53,238 bases of DNA. Origin: Candidatus Zixiibacteriota bacterium. Its GTDB lineage: Bacteria > Zixibacteria > MSB-5A5 > GN15 > FEB-12. The stretch covers positions 2,962,142 through 3,015,379 of the forward strand of contig CP070674.1 in assembly GCA_020351995.1 (NCBI GenBank), given 5' to 3'. Below the pieces are notes generated by a model. The model saw only the letters and a program-made list of their open reading frames with translations, was not told where the DNA came from and did no database searches. Shown piece by piece: positions 1-6,130 of this stretch (its first letter is position 1; every line of letters starts with the position of its first letter). The position numbers were made by a program, and so were the translations under genes.

Positions 1-178
1 ATGCCGGCCACAGCGAATCAGGAAACTGCTGCCCCACTTGAACGGCGCTGGCGACCGATCCCAGAACTGTGAGGTCATCGGGGCTGAGCTGTGGGTCTGT
101 CTGGGCCCGTGGGGTAGTGCCCTGGATAATAAACAGTGTTGAAATGGATAACAGAATTCTTTGAAATTTAATGATCAC
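1..178 (-). CDS. Exported protein of unknown function, N-terminal 59 residues only
   Basis: A reading frame opens on the minus strand with GTG at 178-176 and runs off the left edge of the window. It is preceded by a GGGAGG ribosome binding site at 186-191, 7 nt from the GTG, which decides the start. The N-terminus (IIKFQRILLSISTLFIIQG) is a clear signal peptide, with likely cleavage after PRA around residue 25, followed by QTDPQLSPDD. The product is therefore probably periplasmic, outer-membrane or secreted. No domain is recognisable in the visible part. It sits directly left of the first tRNA-derived repeat and points away from the array. Existence is well supported by RBS plus signal peptide; function is unknown. 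Confidence 0.65.
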   Translation of the reverse strand, partial: MIIKFQRILLSISTLFIIQGTTPRAQTDPQLSPDDLTVLGSVASAVQVGQQFPDSLWPA

Positions 179-268
179 ACGAATACCTCCCGTCTGAGTA
201 TTGGTTTTACTACGAGTAGCAACCGCCATGTGTTTCGCGTCGTTAAAGGTGGAGCCACAACTCGAACC

Positions 269-420
269 CCACCCCTCCGGTAACCTCAACCCGGCAAGAA
301 CACGCAAAAGCCGACGGCAATTCATGTAATCCGTTACAATGCAATAAAGAAGCTCCCCCGGCTGGACTCGAATCATTCCGAATCATGACCTTCGGCCAGC
401 GACCCGCTGGTTAATCCCGT
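269..420 (-). repeat. tRNA-Asn-derived repeat, copy 1 (degenerate, chimeric)
   Basis: This is the outermost copy of the tRNA-Asn 3'-end repeat. It begins at 269 with the box ccacccctccggtaacctc shared by all three copies. It keeps the acceptor and T-arm part (352-368) and then carries a 23-nt insertion inside the T-arm. It continues with 21 nt (399-419) identical to the hairpin-bearing tRNA-like unit at 5265-5285, including the half hairpin ttaatcccg. It is thus a chimera of the 3'-half repeat and the GIY-YIG-associated tRNA-like unit. It cannot fold into a working tRNA. Together with 179-268, in which nothing else is recognised, it fills the gap between the first two genes. Confidence 0.8.
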
Positions 421-492
421 CAAGCAACTATTGTTGAAGGCCTGTGTATAAGAAGTAACTCAAATTGTCATGTGTCATAGGGAGGTGTGCGA

Positions 493-918
493 GTGCGCAG
501 TGCGTCTTTCAATCGTTTGTGTGCTTCTGTTTGTTTAGCGTGTACCATATCCGCCATGGGTAGTTGTACCAGACCTGGAACAGAAGAGAAAGCCAAATTT
601 TCGGAGTCTTGCGAGTATTTCATTGAGGACTCAGCAGCGGTAGCCTTAAGCACCAGCGGTCGGCCAACTCCGTTCAGTGTTCCATCGGGAGAGATACACT
701 TTTGGTTGCCGGAGCAGACATGGGTGAGCATAACGATTTTCGATGTGTTGGGAGATTCAGTGCGTACCGTGGTGAATGAGGAACTTCAGCAGGGCTGCCA
801 CTACCTATTGTGGGATCTCAAGGATGATTCGGGTGTCGAAAAGCCTTCCGGGGTCTATTCTTGCCGTCTGAATACTGCCGTGGGCTCCGCAACAGGAAAG
901 ATGATCTTGATCAGGTGA
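493..918 (+). CDS. Small lipoprotein-like secreted protein with C-terminal FlgD-Ig/sorting-type domain
   Basis: The product has 141 residues. GTG at 493 is chosen because GGAGG (481-485) lies 7 nt upstream; the in-frame GTG at 487 is too close to that site. The N-terminus is a signal peptide ending in a lipobox-like MGSC, so a lipoprotein is possible. The last ~75 residues (FWLPEQTWVSITIFDVLGDS ... GKMILIR) match the FlgD-Ig-like fold found at the C-terminus of many FCB secreted proteins. They correspond segment by segment to the end of the 1349-4984 protein (FGLP ... VFNIMGQ ... SGIYLYR ... KMILIK). The protein is little more than a signal, a linker and this domain. It lies between tRNA-derived repeat copies 1 and 2. 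A role in surface display is inferred only. Confidence 0.7.
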   Translation: MRSASFNRLCASVCLACTISAMGSCTRPGTEEKAKFSESCEYFIEDSAAVALSTSGRPTPFSVPSGEIHFWLPEQTWVSITIFDVLGDSVRTVVNEELQQGCHYLLWDLKDDSGVEKPSGVYSCRLNTAVGSATGKMILIR

Positions 919-936
919 TTTCGTTTTTGAGACCTT

Positions 937-1060
937 CCACCCCTCCGGCAACCTCAATCAGAGCCAAGATCGCAAGAGCCTGGTTGGAATCTCTATAACC
1001 TGTTAGTATGCAATAAAAAAGCTCCCCCGGCTGGACTCGAACCAGCGACCCGCTGATTAA
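937..1060 (-). repeat. tRNA-Asn 3'-half repeat, copy 2
   Basis: This is a truncated duplicate of the tRNA-Asn 3' half and its downstream flank. Positions 1003-1060 are identical over 58 nt to 5105-5162. The identity starts in the anticodon loop (ttaa), runs through the T-arm and acceptor, and continues into the T-rich tail. The distal box ccacccctccggcaacctca (937-956) is also kept; about 40 bp in between have diverged. The 5' half of the tRNA is absent and the sequence changes abruptly to aaggaccatcc after 1060. This is the geometry of an attachment-site duplication produced by integration in a tRNA anticodon loop. Confidence 0.85.
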
Positions 1061-1124
1061 AAGGACCATCCTTTAATGAATACAAAGCATATCGGTTAGG
1101 TGGTGTTTGTGGAAAGTGGTATTC

Positions 1125-1153
1125 TTGACTTAACATGGCGTAAATAGTATACT
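1125..1153 (+). promoter_or_regulatory. Sigma-70-type promoter upstream of the large secreted protein
   Basis: A -35 element TTGACT (1125-1130) and a -10 element TATACT (1148-1153) are separated by exactly 17 nt. The expected start of transcription is near 1160, leaving a leader of about 190 nt before the gene at 1349. The promoter lies just inside the tRNA-repeat boundary, so the interval carries its own promoter. Confidence 0.6.
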
Positions 1154-1348
1154 TTGTCATCATCTGGTACTGACATCTGGGTAGGGATCAGCAGTTACTC
1201 ACATGGTTCTCCGCCATAGGGAGGACACAAGGAAAATAATACAAATCTTAGCGCATTGGCCTAACGACGATCGACCTAGCTGGTAACGCGTTTTGTCAGT
1301 GTACGCGGTGTAATTCGAGGCGCAAACTACAAACTGGAGGATGTATGC
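1154..1348 (+). other. Long untranslated leader of the 1349 gene
   Basis: This stretch of about 195 nt lies between the promoter at 1125-1153 and the start codon at 1349. It contains an internal SD-like ggagg (1219-1223) that is not followed by a usable start. No known riboswitch consensus is recognised. The rest of the 919-1348 gap is the tRNA-derived repeat at 937-1060 and a short unique stretch. Confidence 0.4.
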
Positions 1349-4300
1349 ATGAAGAACTGTATTAAAGCAGCAATTATTTCGGCAATATGCTTTGCCATGA
1401 CGGTTCGGGCAAGTGGTGTTCTCTTTGAGTCCCCGGTCACCTTTATTACTGGTCAGGAGCCGCATTCGGTATATGCCGCTGACTTTGATGGGAATGGATA
1501 CCCCGATTTGGCCATAGCAAACAACAATTCGGACGATGTTTCAGTCCATCTGAATAGCGGCGATGGTACATTTTTGGCTCCCGTAAGCTACGCGGCCCAA
1601 GATGAGCCATATTCTGTTTTCTCTGCTGATTTCAACGGTGACGACCTTCCCGACCTAGCAGTTGCCAACCGGTTATCTCAAAGTGTATCAGTATTGCTGA
1701 ACACAGGAGAAGGTACATTTGGGGCATCGGCCAATTACGGTACAGGAGGCCAGGCTGTATCAGTCTCTTCGGCGGACTTTGACAACGATGGTGACTATGA
1801 CCTCGTTGCTGCAAACCTGTTCAGCAATAAAGTGGCAATTTTGACTAATGATGGCACAGGCGTCTTCTCGGCTCCGATTCCATACGCTGTTGCGATCGCT
1901 CCAAGGTGTGTGTTTTCAGCTGACTTAAATGAAGACGGCCATGTCGATTTGGCCGTGACTAACGAAAATTCTGATAACGTGTCAATATTGCTGAATAAAG
2001 GTGATGGCACGTTCTTCGCATCGGTCAACTATCCGTCCGGTCCCGATCCGATCTCCATCTTCGCCGAGGACTTGAACGGTGATGGGTACTTGGACTTAGC
2101 CGTCGTTAATTATGCGCCCGAACCCTCTTTCGGCAGCACCACAATACTCTTTAATGATGGAGATGGTACTTTTTCCTATGGGGCGAAATACACCGCAGGG
2201 TCTGGTGCGCGATGTGTGTATGCAGCTGATCTCGACGATGATGGTGACGGCGATCTTGTAGTAGCGAATCGCTTTACTGATGATCTCTCTCTTTTCCTGA
2301 ACAACGGGGATGGATCATTTAATCCCGCAATCAGCTATGCCGCAGGAGAAGGACCATTTTCGGTTTTTGCCATCGACTTGGACGATGACATGGATCTCGA
2401 CCTCGCTGTCGGAAACAGCTATTCCAATGATGTGTCTGTGTTCTCAAACAGATCTTCTGCAGCACAGCCAGCTCTTGTGGCTCACTGGTCATTTGATGAC
2501 GGTACAGCTACCGACATAACAGGCAACGGCCATGACGGAACCATAGTCGGGACTCCGGCCTTTGTCCCGGGAGTCTGCGGTGCTGGGCTGGCTCCAGAAC
2601 TGAACGGTGCCGGTGATTACATCGAAGTGCCGGACAGTAACCCGCTGGATTTGGGCCATGAGATAACGATTGCGATGTGGGTACGAAGAGTATACGAATC
2701 CTCATCAAGTATTCTGATTGCCAAGACCGATGGCGGTATTTGGAACTACAGGATTAAGGCTGGTGGGTATGATATTGATAACATTTCCTTCGAGTACACT
2801 TCGGCAGTGGGCGAGCATTCCTTTCTCGTAGAAGACGCTGGTCTGGATGATGCCGACTGGCACTTCATTGGAGTGTCTTATAGATTTGGTGATCCAGAAT
2901 CAATGCTCTACATGATTGACGATCAAGTGCGGACGGGCCATTGGTTTGCCGGTGATGGCTCCGAGCTACCATTGCTTCATGATAAACCCCTCCGCATGGG
3001 GGCACAATACCGTCCGGGATTTGAAGGTTTCTACACTGGGGTACTGGATGAGGTGAGGCTTTATGGCTGCGCCCTGTCAGGGGCAGATCTGATAGCCCTC
3101 TACGACGAATTTAACTGCCCGCCGCAAGAATTATGTGAGGACACGGTTCTCTGGGACGATTTCACAGGTACTGACATCGACTGGACTAAATGGAATCTGC
3201 ATGACTCCCATACCTGCGAGCCGCACGGAACCATCAGTCAAGATGACGAACTGATCATCGAGTTACCTGAAACAAACAACAACTGCGGATCACTGGGCTT
3301 GACGTCAATAGTAGATTTCGACGATTACTTCGGTGACATCTCGTGCGAGGTTGATTTTCACACCACGTTACTGTGTAACTGGCAGGATCATCCCTTGAAC
3401 TATTCAACACCCTTCGGTGCCTTCTGCTATAAGAATTATCTGACGAGGTGGATGGTTATTTGGATAGATGCCACCGGACAGGAACAGCGCTACGTGTTCG
3501 CCGTCGAACCTATCACTGAGCGAATGTATCACCTTAAAGTGGAAGTGGCCGGAGGCGTTCTGAAATTCTGGAGAGGTGTTGACGACGGCGAGTACGAACT
3601 CGTGCACTCCGTCGCACCCGGTCAGTTTCGGCATATGCCGATGACGAACATACATATTACACAGTCGGATAGAGGACTGGGCTACTTTGACAATGTAATG
3701 GTAACGGTACCGGCACCGTGTCTGCCTGTGGCCATTTGTCAGGATATTACATTGGAGGCCGGGCACGATTGTACTGCGACAGGTTCGATTGATAATGGGT
3801 CTTACGCCTGGGACGGTGGTACAGTTACTCTCACACAGAACCCGCCTGGACCCTATTCAATAGGCGAAACAGAGGTCACCTTGACAGCAACAGATGATAA
3901 CGGGTCATCGTCCACATGTACCGCTACTGTAACGGTTACAGGTGGGCTCGGAAGCATCTCCGGCCACGTTAACGTCATTACGGCCGCTGGTCTGACGAAT
4001 GTCCCTGTAGACCTATTCGATGCTGGCGGCAACCACCTCGCATCAACGGCCACAGATGAGACTGGAGCTTATGAGTTTGGGGATTTGCTGTCAGAGAAGG
4101 ACTACACTGTAAGTATAGTAACCCCTCTCGGTTACAGCGTTGATGAAGACGCGGTAATTGCTCATGTAAATTGCGGTCAGGCTTCAACAGTCAATTTTGA
4201 TTTGACCAGATTGGAAGTACCGACCGAGCTCCGCGGTCTGGGCTACTGGGTTCACCAGGTCAACAGCCTCCTCAAAGGCAAGGATACGCACGAATCCTGG

Positions 4301-4984
4301 GATGATATGTGCCAATACATGGAACTGATCCGGATACACTTCAATCTTCATGGTCTCAACCCGGTAAGTGTCTTTGAGGTAGATCTAGAATCCGACTGCC
4401 AGCAGAGACTCGAGGCCTTGAGAGCCACGATATCCCCAACAGTGCCTTCTACCATGAATGAAAGGGCCAGAGCTCATTTGACAGTTCTACTCCTTAACAT
4501 GGTATCTGCCAAGATAGGTCAGTGGGCGGTTATAAGTGAGGATGGAGCTACTGTATCACAGGCCATCACGTACTGTAACGCCCTCATTTCTGACGATAAT
4601 CCGGACAATGATGAGCTAGCCAAAGACATTGCCGAGATGATTAACGAGGGTATGACGGTGCCAGCCGGTATGATAGACCTGTCAACGCCAACATATGTAT
4701 ACAAGACAGGTGGGGTTCCTCGAGACTTCGGTCTTTCTCAGAACTACCCCAACCCGTTTAATCCTTCCACCGACATCAGTTTTGGCCTGCCTCATGCCTC
4801 TCAGGTGAAACTGGAGGTCTTCAACATTATGGGGCAGAGGATAACGACCCTGGTCAATCGTCAGATGGAGGCTGGTCATCACACGGTGAGTTTTGACGGC
4901 ACAAAGATGGCCAGCGGTATTTATCTATACCGCATACAGGCCGGTGATTTTGTTGAATCGAGGAAGATGATACTCATCAAATAA
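1349..4984 (+). CDS. Large secreted FG-GAP/LamG/HYR multidomain protein with C-terminal sorting domain
   Basis: The product has 1211 residues. ATG 1349 is preceded by ctggagg 8 nt upstream. Order of parts: signal peptide (1-22, ending TVRASG); seven FG-GAP/VCBS repeats of the type ADFDGNGYPDLA...NSGDGTF (about 38-370), which are expected to form a calcium-binding beta-propeller; a LamG/concanavalin-like domain (about 376-590, starting LVAHWSFDDGTATD); a second lectin-like beta region (about 595-790); an HYR domain (about 790-865); a carboxypeptidase-regulatory/SdrD-like domain (GSISGHVN..., about 868-950); a helical region resembling no family I know (about 960-1110); and an FCB-type sorting domain from LSQNYPNPFNPST to the final KMILIK. 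It is probably an adhesin or carbohydrate-binding surface protein. It is the only gene between repeat copies 2 and 3. Confidence 0.9.
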   Translation: MKNCIKAAIISAICFAMTVRASGVLFESPVTFITGQEPHSVYAADFDGNGYPDLAIANNNSDDVSVHLNSGDGTFLAPVSYAAQDEPYSVFSADFNGDDLPDLAVANRLSQSVSVLLNTGEGTFGASANYGTGGQAVSVSSADFDNDGDYDLVAANLFSNKVAILTNDGTGVFSAPIPYAVAIAPRCVFSADLNEDGHVDLAVTNENSDNVSILLNKGDGTFFASVNYPSGPDPISIFAEDLNGDGYLDLAVVNYAPEPSFGSTTILFNDGDGTFSYGAKYTAGSGARCVYAADLDDDGDGDLVVANRFTDDLSLFLNNGDGSFNPAISYAAGEGPFSVFAIDLDDDMDLDLAVGNSYSNDVSVFSNRSSAAQPALVAHWSFDDGTATDITGNGHDGTIVGTPAFVPGVCGAGLAPELNGAGDYIEVPDSNPLDLGHEITIAMWVRRVYESSSSILIAKTDGGIWNYRIKAGGYDIDNISFEYTSAVGEHSFLVEDAGLDDADWHFIGVSYRFGDPESMLYMIDDQVRTGHWFAGDGSELPLLHDKPLRMGAQYRPGFEGFYTGVLDEVRLYGCALSGADLIALYDEFNCPPQELCEDTVLWDDFTGTDIDWTKWNLHDSHTCEPHGTISQDDELIIELPETNNNCGSLGLTSIVDFDDYFGDISCEVDFHTTLLCNWQDHPLNYSTPFGAFCYKNYLTRWMVIWIDATGQEQRYVFAVEPITERMYHLKVEVAGGVLKFWRGVDDGEYELVHSVAPGQFRHMPMTNIHITQSDRGLGYFDNVMVTVPAPCLPVAICQDITLEAGHDCTATGSIDNGSYAWDGGTVTLTQNPPGPYSIGETEVTLTATDDNGSSSTCTATVTVTGGLGSISGHVNVITAAGLTNVPVDLFDAGGNHLASTATDETGAYEFGDLLSEKDYTVSIVTPLGYSVDEDAVIAHVNCGQASTVNFDLTRLEVPTELRGLGYWVHQVNSLLKGKDTHESWDDMCQYMELIRIHFNLHGLNPVSVFEVDLESDCQQRLEALRATISPTVPSTMNERARAHLTVLLLNMVSAKIGQWAVISEDGATVSQAITYCNALISDDNPDNDELAKDIAEMINEGMTVPAGMIDLSTPTYVYKTGGVPRDFGLSQNYPNPFNPSTDISFGLPHASQVKLEVFNIMGQRITTLVNRQMEAGHHTVSFDGTKMASGIYLYRIQAGDFVESRKMILIK

Positions 4985-4999
4985 GCGCACACAAATAGT

Positions 5000-5025
5000 G
5001 GCAGGAGTCGAAGACGGCTCCTGCC
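5000..5025. repeat. Palindromic hairpin GGCAGGAG / CTCCTGCC after the large secreted protein
   Basis: Perfect 8-bp arms GGCAGGAG (5000-5007) and CTCCTGCC (5018-5025) flank a 10-nt loop, 15 bp after the stop codon. No T-run follows, so it is not a canonical rho-independent terminator, though it could protect or end the transcript. Similar arms occur at 40019-40039 inside a coding sequence, so it may belong to a REP-like family. Confidence 0.5.
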
Positions 5026-5038
5026 CCACAGATTAACC

Positions 5039-5162
5039 CCACCCCTCCGGTAACCTCAACGTGATCTCAGCCCGCAGAAACGCTGAGGCAATCTCTGTAA
5101 CTTATTAGTATGCAATAAAAAAGCTCCCCCGGCTGGACTCGAACCAGCGACCCGCTGATTAA
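5039..5162 (-). repeat. tRNA-Asn 3'-half repeat, copy 3 (the one attached to the intact tRNA)
   Basis: This is the parental copy of the repeat. It contains the distal box (ccacccctccggtaacctcaa from 5039), a variable 40-bp middle, the T-rich tail and the 3' half of the intact tRNA up to the anticodon loop. Positions 5105-5162 equal 1003-1060 exactly. It defines the right end of the interval carrying the 1349-4984 gene. Confidence 0.85.
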
Positions 5163-5196
5163 CAGTCAGCTGCTCTACCAACTGAGCTACAGGGGA
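5124..5196 (-). tRNA. tRNA-Asn(GTT)
   Basis: This is a 73-nt cloverleaf on the minus strand. The acceptor TCCCCTG (5196-5190) pairs with CGGGGGA, with discriminator G at 5124. The D-arm is GCTCAGTTGGTAGAGC, the anticodon stem GCTGA/TCAGC encloses the loop CTGTTAA with anticodon GTT, and the T-arm is GCTGG-TTCGAGT-CCAGC. All stems pair. CCA is not encoded; the 3' end is followed directly by a CTTTTTTATT tract that can end transcription. It is the only intact tRNA among several remnants in 269-5846 and is the likely source of them. Confidence 0.97.
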
Positions 5197-5258
5197 GTAT
5201 AACCTGTTTGGCAGGCTCTATATATACACCTTTCGGCAATTAAGTCAATTACTTTCTC
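5173..5258 (-). repeat. 86-bp direct repeat R1, copy at the intact tRNA (tRNA leader plus 5' half)
   Basis: This copy spans the tRNA-Asn promoter, the leader and the first ~24 nt of the tRNA (acceptor plus D-arm). It is repeated at 5761-5846 with only two mismatches in 86 bp (5180/5768 and 5224/5812). The high identity compared with the degenerate tRNA-like units between the copies indicates a recent duplication. Confidence 0.9.
5219..5248 (-). promoter_or_regulatory. Promoter of tRNA-Asn
   Basis: On the minus strand TTGACT (5248-5243) is followed by TATATA after 16 or 18 nt (5226-5221 or 5224-5219), some 25 nt before the tRNA 5' end. The duplicate at 5761-5846 keeps the TTGACT (5836-5831) but has a weaker -10 (TACATA), and it faces the GIY-YIG gene. 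Confidence 0.55.
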
Positions 5259-5322
5259 GGACCGGCGACCCGCTGGTTAATCCCGCCATCGGCGGGACTC
5301 TGCCGACTGAGCTTGGGGATAG
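5258..5322 (-). pseudogene. tRNA-like unit with hairpin in place of the anticodon arm
   Basis: Read on the minus strand the unit runs ATCCCCA-AGCTCAGTCGGCAGAG, then a perfect hairpin (TCCCGCC-GAT-GGCGGGA, plus coordinates 5281-5297), then TTAACCAGCGGGTCGCCGGTCCGAG. The D-arm and the variable/T-arm start match tRNA-Asn. The anticodon arm is replaced by the hairpin and the acceptor 3' strand is lost. It cannot be a functional tRNA. It lies between the R1 copy of the intact tRNA and the GIY-YIG cassette. Confidence 0.7.
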
Positions 5323-5383
5323 CGTATACTCTGACGGTTGGCCCGCGCATCGCTGTCCGCACATTGGGATAATTACTTTCTCG

Positions 5384-5442
5384 GATAGGCGACCCGCAGG
5401 TTAATCCCGCCTGTAGCGGGACTTAACCGATTTAGCAATGGT
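5384..5442 (-). pseudogene. tRNA-like 3' half with hairpin, overlapping the end of the GIY-YIG gene
   Basis: On the minus strand a hairpin TCCCGC-TACAG-GCGGGA (5405-5421) is followed by TTAACCTGCGGGTCGCC and then CCGAGAAAGTAATT. This is the same order as in the unit at 5258-5322. The last codons and the TAA stop of the GIY-YIG gene are read from the hairpin and the tRNA-like TTAA, so the nuclease frame ends inside the tRNA remnant. Confidence 0.65.
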
Positions 5443-5727
5443 TTCCAAGAACCGCTTTATGCCTCGCTTCTCAATTTGGCGCTCACGCTTCATAGCGTCT
5501 CCTCGGGTTAGCCAAGACTCGGTCCATACCAAAATCCACGGACCCGCGAATCGTTTGGTCGTCAAACTACCGCGATATTCTGGGTCATTATGCTGTCTGA
5601 GGCGCGCTTCTAGGTCTTCGGTGTGTCCGCAGTAGTATCGTTCGGACGTCGCGCTCTTGAGAATGTAGACCGTGTAAACAGCTCCCTCCCGAATGATAAT
5701 AAAACGCCCCGCGTTCAGTCTCAGCAC
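5401..5727 (-). CDS. GIY-YIG endonuclease-like protein embedded in tRNA remnants
   Basis: The product is up to 108 residues; the conserved single-domain part starts near VYTVYILKS (residue 17), so the true start may be later than the GTG at 5727. No ATG exists there; gggaggg at 5682-5688 sits just before the conserved part. Family hallmarks are VYILK plus YYCGHTEDLEARLRQHN (the degenerate GIY...YIG pair and following Arg), and a C-terminal MKRERQIEK holding the metal-binding Glu. Members of this small UvrC-N-like family are often found next to tRNA or rRNA genes in FCB genomes. Here the gene lies between a tRNA-like 5' half and 3' half, with a duplicated tRNA promoter upstream. It could act as a homing-type nuclease for the array; that is inference. 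Confidence 0.8.
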   Translation of the reverse strand: MLRLNAGRFIIIREGAVYTVYILKSATSERYYCGHTEDLEARLRQHNDPEYRGSLTTKRFAGPWILVWTESWLTRGDAMKRERQIEKRGIKRFLETIAKSVKSRYRRD

Positions 5728-5729
5728 GC

Positions 5730-5783
5730 GACCAGCTGACTAATCCCGCCATCGGCGGGACTCTACCGACTGAGCTACAGGGG
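5730..5783 (-). pseudogene. tRNA-like 5' half with hairpin, upstream of the GIY-YIG gene
   Basis: On the minus strand the intact tRNA 5' end TCCCCTGTAGCTCAGTCGGTAGAG is followed by the hairpin TCCCGCC-GAT-GGCGGGA (plus coordinates 5744-5760, identical over 17 nt to 5281-5297), then TTAGTCAGCTGGTCGCG. The tRNA is therefore broken in the anticodon arm and continues into the GIY-YIG reading frame instead of a T-arm. Confidence 0.7.
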
Positions 5784-5846
5784 AGTATAACCTGTTTGGC
5801 AGGCTCTATATGTACACCTTTCGGCAATTAAGTCAATTACTTTCTC
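5761..5846 (-). repeat. 86-bp direct repeat R1, copy upstream of the GIY-YIG gene
   Basis: This is the second copy of the tRNA-Asn promoter, leader and 5' half (84 of 86 positions identical to 5173-5258). It ends abruptly at 5846. Upstream of it up to 6054 I see no gene or repeat, only unique sequence before the next gene's promoter region. Confidence 0.9.
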
Positions 5847-6054
5847 CACCAACAGCCCCTTCGCCTGACCTGGCATCCGGGAGAACTATCCCAACCGCAC
5901 CTTTTGCAGTATAAGTCGACCAGTTCACAGATAGGATCTTCCACTGCTCACTTAACCGGGCATGTGTTCGGAAACGGCCGCAAGTGTCGCAAAACCGGAC
6001 ATAATGCTCATCTATTCTCCGGGAAATTGTTTGTTTAACAAAGATTTGTATCGC

Positions 6055-6070
6055 CGGCACGAGCTTTGCG
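6055..6070 (+). promoter_or_regulatory. Sigma-54-type promoter candidate upstream of the ABC permease
   Basis: The sequence CGGCAC-GAGCT-TTGCG has GG at 6056-6057 and GC at 6068-6069 with the required 10-nt spacing. Only the first base of the TGGCAC element deviates. The expected start would be near 6080, leaving about 50 nt before the GTG start at 6131. Confidence 0.5.
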
Positions 6071-6130
6071 TAACATCGCCCTGGAAGGAATCGTAGTACA
6101 AAATAGATATCAGGAAAGAGAGAGATATTC

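Noticed and set aside
5258-5442. Additional functional tRNA genes next to tRNA-Asn
   Set aside because: The units lack a usable anticodon arm and acceptor pairing, and the anticodon arm is replaced by a hairpin.
1-6130. A classical prophage or integrative conjugative element at the tRNA
   Set aside because: The attachment-like repeats are present, but no integrase, relaxase, structural or transfer gene is in the window.
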